Assembly (NCBI RefSeq): GCF_020740795.1
Contig: NC_067299.1
Span: 5,440,001 to 5,504,000, forward strand
Reading direction: 5' to 3'
Source of the DNA: Apus apus
Lineage: Eukaryota; Chordata; Aves; Apodiformes; Apodidae
DNA: 64,000 bases
Shown here: piece by piece, positions 13,771-26,060 of the stretch
Layout: each line of letters opens with the position of its first letter
Numbering within the stretch: position 1 is the stretch's first letter
Made by a program: the position numbers and the translations under genes
Notes under the pieces: generated by a model
The model's input: only the letters and a program-made list of their open reading frames with translations
The model's database searches: none
What the model was told of the DNA's origin: nothing

Positions 13771-16560
13771 CAATGCTTCCTAAATACTGTAAGCTCAGAT
13801 TTAAAGCCCTGGTTAGGAATACTGGGTTGTGGGATCACTGTAATTAGAGGTGGAACAGACCTATTGGATTATTGAGCACATCCTCATGGAGGGGTAGGTT
13901 ATGTGTCCATATATATATGTGTGTGTGTGTATGATGTTGAGGGTTTTATCTTATCAGCTTTCTGGTACTTCCTTAAATATGTCAACGATGCTCCTCTCCA
14001 ACAGATGTTTTTATTGAACTCATGGAAAACACATTTTTGGGTTTTCAGGCTTCCCCTCTGCTTGCAGTTTTCTGAATTTTTACAGCCCTTTTTCAGACAC
14101 ACAAACCTATTTTTTTCCCCAAGGCCTCATGTCAGCCCAGCTCTGTGTCCAGGCTGAGGACAGAGTTTTTTAACACTTCCTCAAATGATTCCCAGCGAAT
14201 GGGGAGTTTTGGTGCAGGGAGGTTTCCCCCAGAATTGTGAGGAGCAGCACAGCTTGCCCAGCACTCACCTTTCTGTGCCTGTTAACAGGCTTGAAAAAAA
14301 TACAGCCATAAACCCTGCTGTCTCTTCAGCAGTGTTGCTCTGCAGTGGCCTTTGGGGACAGGGAAAGGTCTTTGAGCGATAACACCGGGCCTGCTGCTCC
14401 GCTCTGGGTTGGATTCTCTCGGGGCCTGGTCTGGCCTCCAGCAGCGGGATTTGGGCTGCAGCATCTCCCCATCCCTTTCCTGTCCTTTTACCTTTTCTTG
14501 TGGCAGCCAGCGACATAAATAGTGAAAACCCGTGCTGGAAAGAGGCCTCAAACACTATGTTTTAATTACAGTCCTCAAATTATAGGGTCAGTTTGCAATT
14601 AGAGGCAGAGCTCCCATCCTGCACAAGCGACATTTGCAGGAGCTGGGAAGGGAAGGCGCGGGGACACGCGGCCACGCAGTCACTTCCACCAGCACCTCTT
14701 GCTTCCCACTCTGCCAACAAAGCAGTTTGGAGCCAAACAACGAAATTCAAGGCATTTGCAGTGCATCTTCCCCTGGCCGTGGCTCAATCCTGGCCTCTGT
14801 TTTCTCAATGTAAAAAGCTAATCCTTTTAGAAACGTGGAAATTGGGAAGCAGGCCTGGTGTCAGCCTGAATCGTGTCTCCTCCCTGGTGTTTGTTAAGAT
14901 TAAGCACTTTGCTTCTCGGTCTTACCCAAACTGATAAGCAGTTGTTTCATCAGATAATGAAATGGTAAATAGCAGAGTAAACGGGTTGGTAATAATTTTA
15001 ATGCAAAAGCTTTAGGGCAACAAGAGGTATTTGAACTTCAGTCTCCTGTGACTGACTCAGCCATGTCTGGACACCCCTCAGGTTGCTCCTCTCCGCTAAT
15101 TGTAAGAGCCAATGGTTGCATCCAGGATTTCCGCCTTTCTCTGGGATTTGTGGACTTGAGCACTGGCACTACAGCCCAGTGGTGCTCTCTGAGTGGCAAA
15201 AGTAGGGCTAGAAATAACCTGCCCCTCAGGAAAATGCCATTATCACATATTCTTTTGGTTTGCTCATTAATTAGCAGAATGGTCTGTGTGGGAAGGGGTC
15301 TGCACTCCCCTGGTGCTTCCCAAAGGCCTGGCCATGCCAGCACCAATGTCCCAGTGGATCTGCAGGGGAATCTGGGGGATGTCCTGGCTTCAGCATCCTG
15401 TCCTGGTGCTGGGGCTCAGTGGGTGCCATGGTACCATGGTATCATCGTTGGTATTTCTGGGGTCTGAGCTTCATCCCTGGCTGAAGGCTGCCATTATCTG
15501 TACCCAAAAATGCAGCTGATGCAGGAGCAGCAGGATTTGACCCTGTGGGAGCTTTGCTGTGTTATTTTATACCTTCCAGGTTTTGTTGGGTAAGCACATT
15601 TGGCACCGAGCAGGGCTGAACCCTGCATGGAGCAGCCTCTGGCACTTTGCAGACCCCAGGAGTGCAGTGACCCACATTGCCTGGATGGAATAGGAATAGC
15701 TGTGCTCAGCAGAAGCCCTGCTGTAAGGTATAGTGGCCTGAGGCCATCTTCACACCCGTCTGTCCCTAGAACTGGTCGAAGCAGGAATCCAGCTTGGTGG
15801 CTGTGCAAATATGTGGGCTGAACACTCCATAAGGTCCCTAACCTGGAGGAAGGGAGAGGTTACCAAGCGCAGGCAGGCAGGAGCATCCCTTAGGAGCCCT
15901 CTTGGGGCTCTACGCAGTGAGGAGGTGGGTTTCTCTGAGGACAGCACTGCTGTCGTTCTCCTAGCAGCCCCACAGAGATGTGGCATGGCACCCAACAGCA
16001 GCTGGACCCTTTTCCTTCATCCAGCTGGCAAAGCCCTTGCTCTGCTCTGTGCACCCAGGCCTGTGGCTCCATCTGGGCCAGCATTGTGGGATGTGTTGGG
16101 CTTGAATCCCACAAAACTGTCAGTACCCATTGGACATAGGCAGGAGAAGTGCTGGTTTAACTTTTGTTCTGAAGGCAGAGATCCCTTTACCAGACCTACT
16201 TGCAAAGAGGTGTCCAGCTTCCCTGGCTCCCCCAAATGTTGATTTGTACATATTTTGGGTAGTGACCACTCCTTTTGGAGATGCAATTCATCTTCCTCCA
16301 CGTCTGGAGGTGTGAAGCACAGCACATGGTGGGCAGCACGCTCTTCCCCTCCCCTGGTTTTGGCTGCAGGAGGTTGCAGGGTGCTGGGGCTGTGGTGGGA
16401 GTGGTGCAAAAGCTCAGCGTGCCCCGGCTACTGCTTGTGTCCAGCCAGCAGCCAACAAGCCCAGACGTGGCCTCATGTTTGCTCCCTCCTCTTTTATACT
16501 TCAAGCATGCATCATATTTTGTGCTGACTTCATACAACATGGATAGTTGTACTTTCCAAG
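13771..16560. other. Gene desert upstream of LHX1, segment 3
   Basis: No coding exon recognised. About 14930-15270 is single-copy with TAAT cores (GGTAATAATTTTAATGC, CATTAATTAGC) and may be regulatory. A 14-bp palindrome CCATGGTACCATGG lies near 15427. The remainder shows nothing distinctive. Confidence 0.45.
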
Positions 16561-16564
16561 TAGC

Positions 16565-16715
16565 TGGCAACCCTTAATCAATGTTAATTGGCTCTAATTA
16601 GCATATGTTAATTAATGATATTTACTACAAATTAAAGGTATGAGTGCTCCCAGAGGGTTTCCTGTTCATCCAATTAGTGCCAATTAGTTGCAATTAACAC
16701 GTGTAAATGAGATGC
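16565..16715. promoter_or_regulatory. Dense homeodomain-site cluster (candidate enhancer)
   Basis: About ten ATTA/TAAT cores in 150 bp, including TAATTA at 16595-16600 and 16609-16614, three CAATTAG/CAATTAA words (16671-16696) and an E-box-like CACGTG (16698-16703). This is the densest such cluster I found in the upstream desert. LHX1 and other LIM-homeodomain proteins bind TAATTA, so autoregulation is possible; this is inference. Confidence 0.45.
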
Positions 16716-18982
16716 CATTGAACCCAAAACAAACAGCACATAGTCTGCTGTACTTGCTTGCAGTTGAACTTGAGCACATGATGGCAAGGGGAAGAGAGAG
16801 GAACCACAGAGGGCTTTTTAAAAACGGGAAGGTCTCTAACATCTATTTAAGCTGGCTCGTTAGGTCCTATTTTGTCTCTCACTCGGTGCGAGCAAGTTGA
16901 AGGGAAGTTGATCTGAATAAAAGCCCTTGGCAGAATAAACAGGAGGTGTTTTCTTGTCATGTTGGGCTGTGAAAAGGACACGGCACTGTTACAAGAAAAC
17001 TGCCATGTTCATGTCAGTGCCCAGTCCTGGTTTTGCTTTTGGCAGGGGAGATGTGCTGCCCCAAAATCCAGCTCCTCCTGTGCCCATCAGGAGTGTGGAA
17101 GGGATCCAGCCCAATGCTCCAGAGCAGGCATGGCTCAAGAGAAGCCCAGGCTGTTCCAGAGGACACTGGTCATCTCGACTAATTCCTCGGTCTCCCCTTG
17201 TTTTTTTTCACCCCCAATCTTCAGCACCATCATCAAAAGGTGCATTCTTGGTACTTTTCTGCTCTTTTTTAGCCAGGTGGTAAACACAACCACAATAGTC
17301 TCCTGCCCTCGGCTTCAATTGCACATGCAAGCTGGCAGGCAGCAGAACAAATTGTCATAATTGTGTTTAATTAAAAAGCATAAATGGATTATCTTCAGGT
17401 AAGGATGATTTATTTAACTAATCAGTCTGATCACAGAGAATGTGTAGTCTGGAGATGGAAATCATTTGAGGGAAATGGATAATTCCTTTCCCATCAGCCC
17501 CAAAGTAAGTCAGCATTTTAGCACAAAATCCAGCCCAGAGAGAAGGGCTAAGCCAAGTGCATGACCCTTCATCCCAGGGGATGGTTTTGAAGATCATCTC
17601 ACCCTTGCACTGGCATTGTTATTTTCCTTTGACTGCCTGTTTTCAGATGAAAACAGCTGCCTAGTCCCCATTTTGGATGGTTTGTGCCACACACTGTGGA
17701 CTCAGTGCTGGGCGCTGCTGACACGCAGCTCCTCACCCTGTAAATTCAGCGGAGCAAGAAGGACAACCAAGGGTGGGGAGGAGGATAACCTGGGGTGAGG
17801 GGGATAACCTGGGGTGAGGGGAATACCCTGGGGTGGGGCGGACAACCTGGGGTGGGATGGAGCTGGCATCACCATTCAGTCCTTCCTGTGGTGGGGGGGG
17901 GGGTATGTGGCTTGGACACTGAGGCCCGGGCCAGGCACTATAAATGTCAAACGAGCATAATTAATTGACCATCTGCTTGAAAAGCCAAGCCCTGCGTGCA
18001 CTGAAGTATGACTGCCATGTCCCAAGCCTCTGAAATATCTGGGGAAGTTGGGTGCTTTGGGTACTGTAGCTCAAATATCCTGAGTTTTCCTGTGGTTTTT
18101 TCTGAGTGCTCTTGGGTTTTAGAACGTGGAAGGGGTTGGTTTGGTTTTGGAAGGTGGAGATGCTTTGTGGCCTGATGCAAAGCCTGCAGCTGTGGGGGTT
18201 TGTCACCTCCCAGGGCTGGCAAAGAGGAGAACCCAAGGAAAGGTGTCAGCCAGCACCCACTCAGCCAGAGAAGGGTGTTTGCAGACGTCAGTCCTCACCC
18301 AGCCATATAACAATTCCTTTGTTGTGGTTACGTGTTTGGGGAATTATTTGAAACCATTTGAAACAACACGAGCTGGGAAATAAGGCACCTGTGGTGCTTT
18401 CTGTTATTCCTAAGAAAATTCTCCTTGTGTTTAATAGGTGATGTTTAATAAAAATGAAAATGAGCTTATCCTGAGCAGGCATGCACGCCAAAAGCTGGCA
18501 TTTAAATTAGAAATTATGATTTAATAACTTATCAAGAAACTCACCAATGTAACAGCGTGATAATTATTGAAAGGAGGCTTCATAAATACTGGAATACTGT
18601 GATCTGTGAGGAGAACTGAGCTCATAAATGCCTGGTGATCTCTGCATGGACCTGGGCTGCAAACCTCTCACACTCACCGGGACAAGGCTCTCAGAGATGT
18701 CCTACTCATGAGGTCCTTAGGGCATCCCCAGGATGATGTACCCTGACTTTTGGCTGCTTCGCCATAGGGTTGCACTGTTCCTCAAATGGTGATGGCAGTT
18801 GTATCCAAGAGGTCCTCTGTGGGTGGGAAGGGCAGGCAGTGAACTGCCAGTCCCTGGGCAGGGAGGGCTCTGCTTCAGGGCTGGGAGGTGTGTGCAGTGT
18901 GACATGGCAAGGTGGTAGTGGGGAGCTGGGTACCTTGCCATGGGTTTGGTGGCAGTGGTGGCACAGCTCAGGGACACAACAG
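16716..18982. other. Gene desert upstream of LHX1, segment 4
   Basis: No coding exon recognised. Enhancer-like blocks lie at 17340-17480 (GTGTTTAATTAAAAAGC, TTTAACTAATCAG), 17935-17990 (CATAATTAATTGACC) and 18485-18615 (TTTAAATTAGAAATTATG, GATAATTATTG). The minisatellite at 17761-17860 is the only repeat of note. Confidence 0.45.
17761..17860. repeat. Minisatellite, about 19-21 bp unit
   Basis: Four to five imperfect copies of a GATAACCTGGGGTGAGGG-like unit. A G-run of 12 lies just downstream (about 17891-17902). Confidence 0.85.
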
Positions 18983-19455
18983 CACAGAATCACAGAATGG
19001 GGGATTTAGGGGTTGGAATGGACCTCTGAAGATCACCACGTTCAACCCCCTTGCTAGAGCAGGATCACCTAGAGTAGATCACACAGGAACATGTCCAGGT
19101 GGGTTTGGAGTGTCTCCAGAGAAGACCTCACAGCCTCTCTGGGCAGCCTGTTCCAGTGCTCTGTTACCCTCAGAGTAATTAAGTTTTTTCTTATGTTTAG
19201 GTTGAACTTTCTGTTTCCTGTTTGTGCCCATTTCCCCTTGTCCTGTCACTGGACACCACTGAGAAGAGTCTGGTTCCATCCTCCTGACACCCACCCTTCA
19301 GATATTGATAAGCATTGATGAGATTCCCTCTCAGTCTCCTTCTCCTCTCTCAACTTTCCTTCATATGCTTGATTCTCCAGTCGCCTCATCATCTTAGTGG
19401 CTCTGCACTGGACTCTCTCCAGTAATTATTTGTCCTTCATGACCTGGGGGGCCCC
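18983..19455 (-). mobile_element. CR1 LINE, 5'-truncated 3' end
   Basis: Begins on the + strand with two tandem CACAGAAT octamers (18983-18990, 18991-18998), the complement of the CR1 terminal ATTCTGTG repeats, then GGTTGGAATGGACCTCTGAAG and other typical CR1 words (TCTCTGGGCAGCCTGTTCCAGTGCT region, TGTCACTGGACACCACTGAGAAGAG region). The element therefore lies on the minus strand; its 5' end is truncated near 19455, and the remnant ORF2 tail is not open. No target-site duplication is expected or seen. Confidence 0.92.
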
Positions 19456-22400
19456 TCATACTGCAGCAGAAGAGGGTTTGTGATGGTGAGTGGGAAGCTT
19501 GGCAGCAGGAAGTGGAACCAGAGCTGCCCAGTGCTGGGGCAGCAGACGGAGCGAGTCAGGGCTGGGGACGGATGTGACAGACGGGGCTGGAGAGCGGGAG
19601 TGAGCCTGGGGGTGGTTGGCCATGGCCCAAGGATGCTGGTTGGTGTCCAGCTCTGCTGAGCTGGCCCCACCGGGTAGGCAAACACAGCTCCAAAACCTCC
19701 GAGGTGCTGCTTGGAGACAGGCAACGCTGGCTGGGCAGAGTCTTCTGTTCAAATCATCTGACAACAAAAAATATTTATAGCCTTGGGAGGTCAAGATTGC
19801 TCCTTCGCACTCCCTGAGCCTCCTCTAAACCCTTGACTGATTTGCTAGGAAAAATTATCTGTGGTGAGGCCTCATTGTTTGAATCATGTCCCGTCTCTTA
19901 ATTTAAACAAAATGTTCACATAAGGACTTTTTAATACATACTTTAAATTACAATCTTGACTTTCTGTTGGTTGATTATGGCATATGACTCTCAGTTGGAA
20001 GGCTGTTATTTCTGCTATGATTTACAAAGCAGTTAAAGCGAAGTCTATGTGATAAATATTGAAGCATTGTAACAGATAATTCCATGTATTTAAATACATG
20101 GAATTGGCACGATGTTTGGTTGGCAGGAGGGTGTGAAAAACCCAGACAAAAGCAGCTGGTTTTGGTTTCTGGCTCAGCCACATGTCTCAGTGGGGACCAG
20201 CATCCCAGCATGAGCTGGGTGACTCGCTGGGAGCTGGATTCCCATGGGAGCTGGATGTGGGTTCCCAGGGGCCAGGAGCTGAGCTGGACTTTCTCCCATG
20301 CAATGTAGGTGGTTCTCATTCTGTTGCCTGTGGTGTGATGCCTCAGCATGTGCCGTGCCAAGGTAAAAACTGGTCCTCAAAGACCAGCAAAATGTGAGTG
20401 TGAGAGCCCAGCATTTCCAGCAGATTCCTGCTTTAAATCTGGGGAGTGGATACCCAATCCAGATCAGCAGCAGCCAGCAGCAGCTACCTAAGAAAATACA
20501 ATAATTAAGGTGTTGCCTTGTTCATCACACTAATTTTTCTCTCCTTGTGTGACTGGCCATCCTGGAGGAAACTCTTGGGGATGAGTAGAGAGAGAGAGAA
20601 AAAAAATAACAAACTATGAAAGTGATGGGGAAAAATTGCTGTCCTGTTTCCTCTAAACCAAGAAAATGCCAAGGAAAAACTTTCATAAATCTTTTTTCCA
20701 ATATTTTTAAGTGAAAAATGTGTTTCCTCAGAGAAATTTCAGGTCATTCTATGACTAAATACTGAGTCTGCTTATATTCTGTCTGGTGCTCCAGGGGCTT
20801 TTTGGGGTTTTTTTAAGTGAAAACAGCTTGAGATAGAGAGAAAGTCTCTTTGACACTAAAATCAAAGAGGTGTGTTTGAAAGTGATTGGAGTGGCCCGGA
20901 AAAAAATGCTTAGTCAATAATTTTGAGATACAAAGTGACCACTGTGTCATAGGAGGGTGGCCAGGGAGGCTTGGTGCTGACCACGAGTGGTGACAACCCC
21001 TGCACAGGGGCTGGTGCAAGGTACAAGCAGGGAGGAGGTGCTGCCTGTGCAGGCAGGCAGGCAGGCGTGGGGCAGGGTCCCCTGGGCTGTCTCTCCCAGT
21101 CATGGTGCAAACACCCTTCCTCCTCCTCCCCGTCACTTCCATCCACTTTGGTGCGTAACTGGTGGAAGTGCTGCCGGCACCTCGGGCACAGTGACCTGGG
21201 CAGTGTCCTTGGGGGCCACAGCTCCTTGGGTCTGGGCTGGTTTATGGTTTCCACCATCTGAGATCCTTGCCTGAATGGCACTGCTGGAGCCTTTCCTTGC
21301 TTATTTGGGTCTGGCACCATTAAAAATCATGACTGGTGAGACTGGGGCCAGATTGGCTTGCGAGTTTGGATTAAAAATCTGTAATTTTTTTTACTTATAG
21401 AAAAAAAAAACAGCAAGGAAATAAGCTTTTTGTTTCATTTTTGCTCATTTTTGTTTTCTTGGTTCTTCCATTTTTCCCTAAAGAGCAGTGAGGTACCACA
21501 CCTTCATTATTAAAAGGCAATAGTGTGGCTCAAAGCCCCCCTGAGCTGCGGGGCAGCTCTGTGGGATGGGCTTGTGGGTCTTCCCCCCCCTGGCATCTGC
21601 CTCAGCCCAGGAACCACCAGAAGTTTGTCACCAGCCCTGGTCAGGCTGCTGCATCCCTCCCCTCCCCACCAAACGGGGGGCACAGAGAAAGGTTAAATTC
21701 AGGTCAGCCCTCCCCAGTCACACGTTTCTGCCGAGTATCCCTTGGAAAGCCACAGGGATCCTCACGCTGCCGATGCCCGACGGACTCCGGAGTCAAGGTG
21801 AGAACAGCAGCAGGGGTGGCTTCCCCCGGGGGGGTCACAGCCCTGGCCCCCTCCAAGCAATCAGAGCTTATGGCAAGCTGAGGGTGAGAGATGGATGGCA
21901 AACAAATGCGCCTTTGAAGAGTGACAATGACATAAATCACCCGGTTACTCCGTTGGCACACTTGATAATGCTGTTATCAGAAAGGACCATTGGGAACGGC
22001 TGTGATGGTGCCGTGGCAGGGGCAGGGGGATGCCGGGGGCTGGGAGGCTGCAGCTGGGACCATCCCCTGCCACAGGGGGTTTGTCCCCTGCCCACCTGAC
22101 TGGGGCTGACTCACAGAGCACTGATGGACCTCCCCTTAATTGGGGTGTCTATCGTTAAAATGCAAACTGCTGGTGCAGCTGTCTCTTCTGTGTGGAATTT
22201 CATCCGGTGGCATCACCTACCACTGGTGTTTCCCCTTAGCCATGGCTATCAGCATGTGGCATCCATCCAGCTCCACCAAACCTGGCCCCACCAACCTGGA
22301 GTGCCTGATGCAGAGGCACTTGTGTTTAGGTTTCCCTGGAATTCAACAGATTTGGGATCAGGGGCACAGCCTGATCCAGTGGTTTATCCCAGAGTCGGAG

Positions 22401-22950
22401 CAATTTCTCCTCCTGGGTTCACCTCTCTCCACGCAGCCACAGGGCCCTGGGAATGTGTAGGTCCATGTGCCAGAGGTGCTTTCAGGATCATTTTTGCTTA
22501 AAACTGGTAGGATTTGTTGAATTTGCTCCTTTAAATTCACCTTCAAAAGCCAAGCTGATAGAAGCTGGGTGTCAGCATGTCCCTGAAAGTGCCTCAACCC
22601 TGTTTCCACTAAATGTGCGTAAAATGGTGCTTTTCCATGAGGTGGCTCCATGTAAATCCTGCTCCTGCCTGACTCAATACAAACCCGAGGTAATCCTTGG
22701 TTTAGCTGCATTGCCAGGATCTGGACACCTCTTTTCATGCTGGACACAGCCAGTGTGGCTGCCTGAGCCCATCCTGCCCTCTCCAGGGCTCTGGGTAAGG
22801 GATTCCTGACTTTTCACTGAACCTGGGTGGGAACAGGAGGATGGAGAAGGAAATGAGGAGGAGGAGGCTCCTTCCCATCCTGGTGCAGACTCACTGCAAC
22901 TTAACTAGTACTTCTCAGCCCTCATGCATCAAGTTAAGTGGGTTCTTAAA
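19456..22950. other. Gene desert upstream of LHX1, segment 5
   Basis: No coding exon recognised. 19840-20110 is an AT-rich enhancer-like block ending in the 28-bp palindrome. 21890-21985 (AATGACATAAATCACC, TTGATAATGCTGTTATCAG) is a second short candidate. The rest is ordinary single-copy sequence. Confidence 0.45.
20078..20105. repeat. Perfect 28-bp palindrome
   Basis: The left arm AATTCCATGTATTT (20078-20091) is followed directly by its exact reverse complement AAATACATGGAATT (20092-20105), with no spacer. It sits at the edge of an AT-rich enhancer-like block. Confidence 0.97.
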
Positions 22951-23015
22951 AGCTTGATCCTGACCCATGGAAGTTGGAAGTTTTTTCATTGACTTGGCGA
23001 GGACCTGCCCTCAGA
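22951..23015 (+). repeat. Relic of an ancient amniote interspersed repeat (copy A)
   Basis: GCTTGATCCTGACCCATGGAAG, then GGAAGTTTTTTCATTGACTTGG, parallel the common TGATCC...CATTGAAGTCAATGG...TTGCCATTGACTTC words of an old reptile/bird repeat. Diverged; family name not assigned. Confidence 0.5.
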
Positions 23016-23637
23016 TCCCTGTAGGGTAAGGGCTGGAGGGCTTGTGAGGTTCTGCCCTTAACAAAGGAGAAGGTAAAGACAGGGAAAAAAGGGGGGGGAA
23101 ATAGGGAAGAAAAAAAGAGGAGTGTTGAAATGAGGTTGTGCTCGTTCAGCTCCCTCAGATGCTCAGGTCTCCATCGTCAATATTAAGCAATCCCTGGCAA
23201 TCCCACTCTGCATTTTCCAAAAGAATAACTATCAGCCTGGTAAACAAACCTGGAACTGTACAAAATTCAGCAGAATGGCTCATCTGTAGAGGCTTTGTGA
23301 TAAATGGAACAAGGCAACAGTTATGCAAAAAAAAAAAAAAAAATTAAAATGTAGAAAATTGACATTTGGAATTGAGCTGGGATGTGCTGGAAACGCTGGC
23401 GTCTTATCGACAAGGTGGGGGCACCTGCAGCCCTTTCTTAAACCCCAATGATACAGGCTAATTTATATGCAGTTATTCACGTGTGCAGTAAATTCCAATT
23501 ATGTTTACAGATGTCTGCTTAACATTTATGGAAAAGGAACCTCAGCATGTCTGAAATATCCTTATAAGGGTTTGGACTGGGCTATCATTTTTATTTTTTT
23601 TTTAACAACACCGCTTTAATTATATTTTGCAGATTTA

Positions 23638-23655
23638 AATATATATATATATATC
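23638..23655. repeat. (AT)n simple repeat
   Basis: AT dinucleotide run; similar short TA/TG runs occur near 4010-4040 and 13908-13932. Confidence 0.85.
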
Positions 23656-25300
23656 CAGCTGAGCTCTCTGATAGAAGGTCTAACATCTAATACATATATT
23701 TTGGTTGTATGACCATTTCAGAGGTGTTATAACTCGTTTTTTTTGTTTTCATGTAAAACTCTGGAGTTTAGTTGATTTTTTCAGATGCAAAAAAGAAAAA
23801 AATCAGCAACAAAGAAGTGCAGGAAAAGATGCACACGTTTTCAAATGGCTCTCTGTTGCAGATCATTTTTATTCTTTGTCTTTGAGTTTCTTTATTGGAA
23901 GTGTTTATTATTTATTTTAATCTTTCATCACTCCTGTGCTGTGTGTGCTGCACTGTCAGACCGGGGGTGTGATAGTCTTACCCATCACATTTTGTCCTCC
24001 GCTGCATGAAGAAGCCTCACAGCCAGCCTCGGTTCTCCCTGTAGAAGATGTTTCTTGCCCTTCTCTTCCTGCATGTTTCCTTCTCCTCCTCTTTGAATGT
24101 TGGAATTGGATTTCAGATGCTGTTGCGTGTTGTCACTGCTGCTGTAGTGTTAGTGGGATAAATAATGTGTCCTCTGAGCCTGGGGGTCCCTGCCTGGACA
24201 CCCCACAGCCTGGACAGACCCAGCCTGGGCACCCCCAAAGATGGATTTTCTGACTGTAGTAGTAATAAGAAAAATGTGTATTTTCAAGATGCATGGGGCA
24301 AGCAGCAGCAATTTTCCCTCTCTCTTACCCTGGGCTCTAAAGGCTGCTGCAGGTGATAGCCCCTCGGGGGACCTGCCTGGCCCCTTCCCTGGCCCAAGCT
24401 GAAGCTTGGCAGAGCAGGGGATGTCCTCCAAGGAAAAGGGTATTTTCTGCTAATTCTCAAACTGCTGTTTTAAAACATTTTTCCTCTCCTTTCTTTCTAA
24501 ATTTGAAACACTCGGAGTTGATAATGGCATGTTAGGTGAGCAGCAGCCTGGCTCCACAGACATGTCCAGCTGCCCCAGCACATCCCCGGGGTGTCCGAGG
24601 CAGGGATTTCCACCCAAAACTGAAAGTTCAGGATCTTTTATTGGTGCCTACCATCACTTGCTTTTCCTCTGGAGAGTGAAAGCAATGGCCACTGGCCTCC
24701 TGGGGCTCTGCAGCAAGTTACCCCAGGTCCCACCCTGCTGTCCTGGACGGCATCAGGTCCCCAAACATGACTGTCCCTGTCTGGTGACTTGTTTTAAGTG
24801 TTTCCACCCTGCCTGCTGGCACAGCCCTTTGTGGTGGTGGTGCATACACTGGAGGTATGGAGAAGGTTTTCCATGGTCCTTTATAAAGCTAAACAAGTCA
24901 GAATCTTAGGTATGAAAATACCTGGATTCAAACAGGGAACTGAAGACCCTATCAGTATTTGGAAATGGCATTTCCCTCCCATGTAAAGAACCAGCCCTGT
25001 AGAATATCAGTCTGAGGTTTTAAAAGTGACAGTAGGAAGTGGTCTTCCCAGAGCACACACAGTCCCAAACCATTTCTCAAAGCTTGGAGGAATCCTGCAG
25101 CAGCAGAGGACTCTGCCCTGTGGGTTTGCTCAGCCAGGCTGTGACAGAGGTGGGGAGAGAACTGCTCCGTGTGCTTTCTTCTGCCAGGCACACATCTCCT
25201 GCACGTCTGCAGAAAAGATTTGAGTTACCACCTTATTGATTCTGTGTAAAGCCATGTGAGGGAAGAGCAGTGAGTAGATGACATGCAGGGCATGGCAGGC

Positions 25301-25371
25301 ACCCACAGAGCTCCCTCAGGACCCACAGAGCTCCCTCAGGACCCACAGAGCTCCCTCAGCACCCACAGAGC
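25301..25371. repeat. Minisatellite, 20-bp unit
   Basis: Three consecutive copies of ACCCACAGAGCTCCCTCAGG (the third ends C) plus a partial fourth. Near-identical units suggest recent expansion. Confidence 0.95.
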
Positions 25372-25844
25372 CTGACTCTGCTCACCTGCTGTGCTTCACT
25401 TTGTCACAGCACCATGGGCTGACCCCACCAAGGGAAAGGAAACACTTTACTTCGTGAGCCATGGAGGAGCTCCTCTAGTTTTGCAAGAGAAGTCATGACA
25501 GCCTACAGACAAAATGTGGTGGGGTTTAGGTTGGTCTGGGAGTTGGTCTGGGACTCAGGGATCCATCTAGGATCTCCCTGCAAAGCTCAGGTTGGGATGA
25601 GGACAGACACCCAAAATCCTTCACAGCAGAGAAGGGACCCTTGGGGAGGTCCCTCTGGCTGGCAGCAGGCAGGCTGGTAGCCCAGGACCCAGGTTTAATA
25701 GCTAGGGTGCTAGATGGGAAGATGCACTTTTCCTTGTAATCAGCAGCCAGAGAGTTAATGAGAAATTTCAGAGAGGGGAGAAGAGGGAAGACCCTGCTGT
25801 AGTTAGGGTAACTTATTTGATGTGAGAGCATATGTGGAATAAAT

Positions 25845-26060
25845 GTGCCAGATTTTAAAAATGAGTTTTGTTTATTAGCACACCCTTAAGGAAATAAATC
25901 ATACATCATTAGGAGTGATGTCTTCTCACCAGCCATCCTCATTATTATTAACACATTTCTCTAATAGCCATCTGAGTTGCTTTCAGACATTTATTCTGGA
26001 ATCTTACAGGCTTTACAAATATTAACTAATTACAGCAATCGAGATCTTATTTTATCAAAT
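25845..26060. promoter_or_regulatory. Enhancer-like AT-rich block
   Basis: About 215 bp of non-repetitive AT-rich sequence with TTTATTAGC, CATCATTAGGAG, CTCATTATTATTAAC, CTCTAATAGCC and TAATTA (26027-26032). Sharp change from flanking GC-richer sequence. Function inferred from composition and setting. Confidence 0.4.

Larger units (their letters stand above)
23016..25844. other. Gene desert upstream of LHX1, segment 6
   Basis: No coding exon recognised. A poly-A run (about 23326-23343) and an (AT)n run are present. 23440-23575 has enhancer-like words (GGCTAATTTATATGC, CCAATTATG). The 25301-25371 minisatellite is annotated separately. Confidence 0.45.

Noticed and set aside
15427-15440. 14-bp palindrome CCATGGTACCATGG
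   Set aside because: Short and with no partner features; within chance expectation for this length of DNA.
23326-23343. Poly-A run that might end a processed pseudogene
   Set aside because: No coding similarity, AATAAA signal or target-site duplication was found next to it; treated as a simple A-run.
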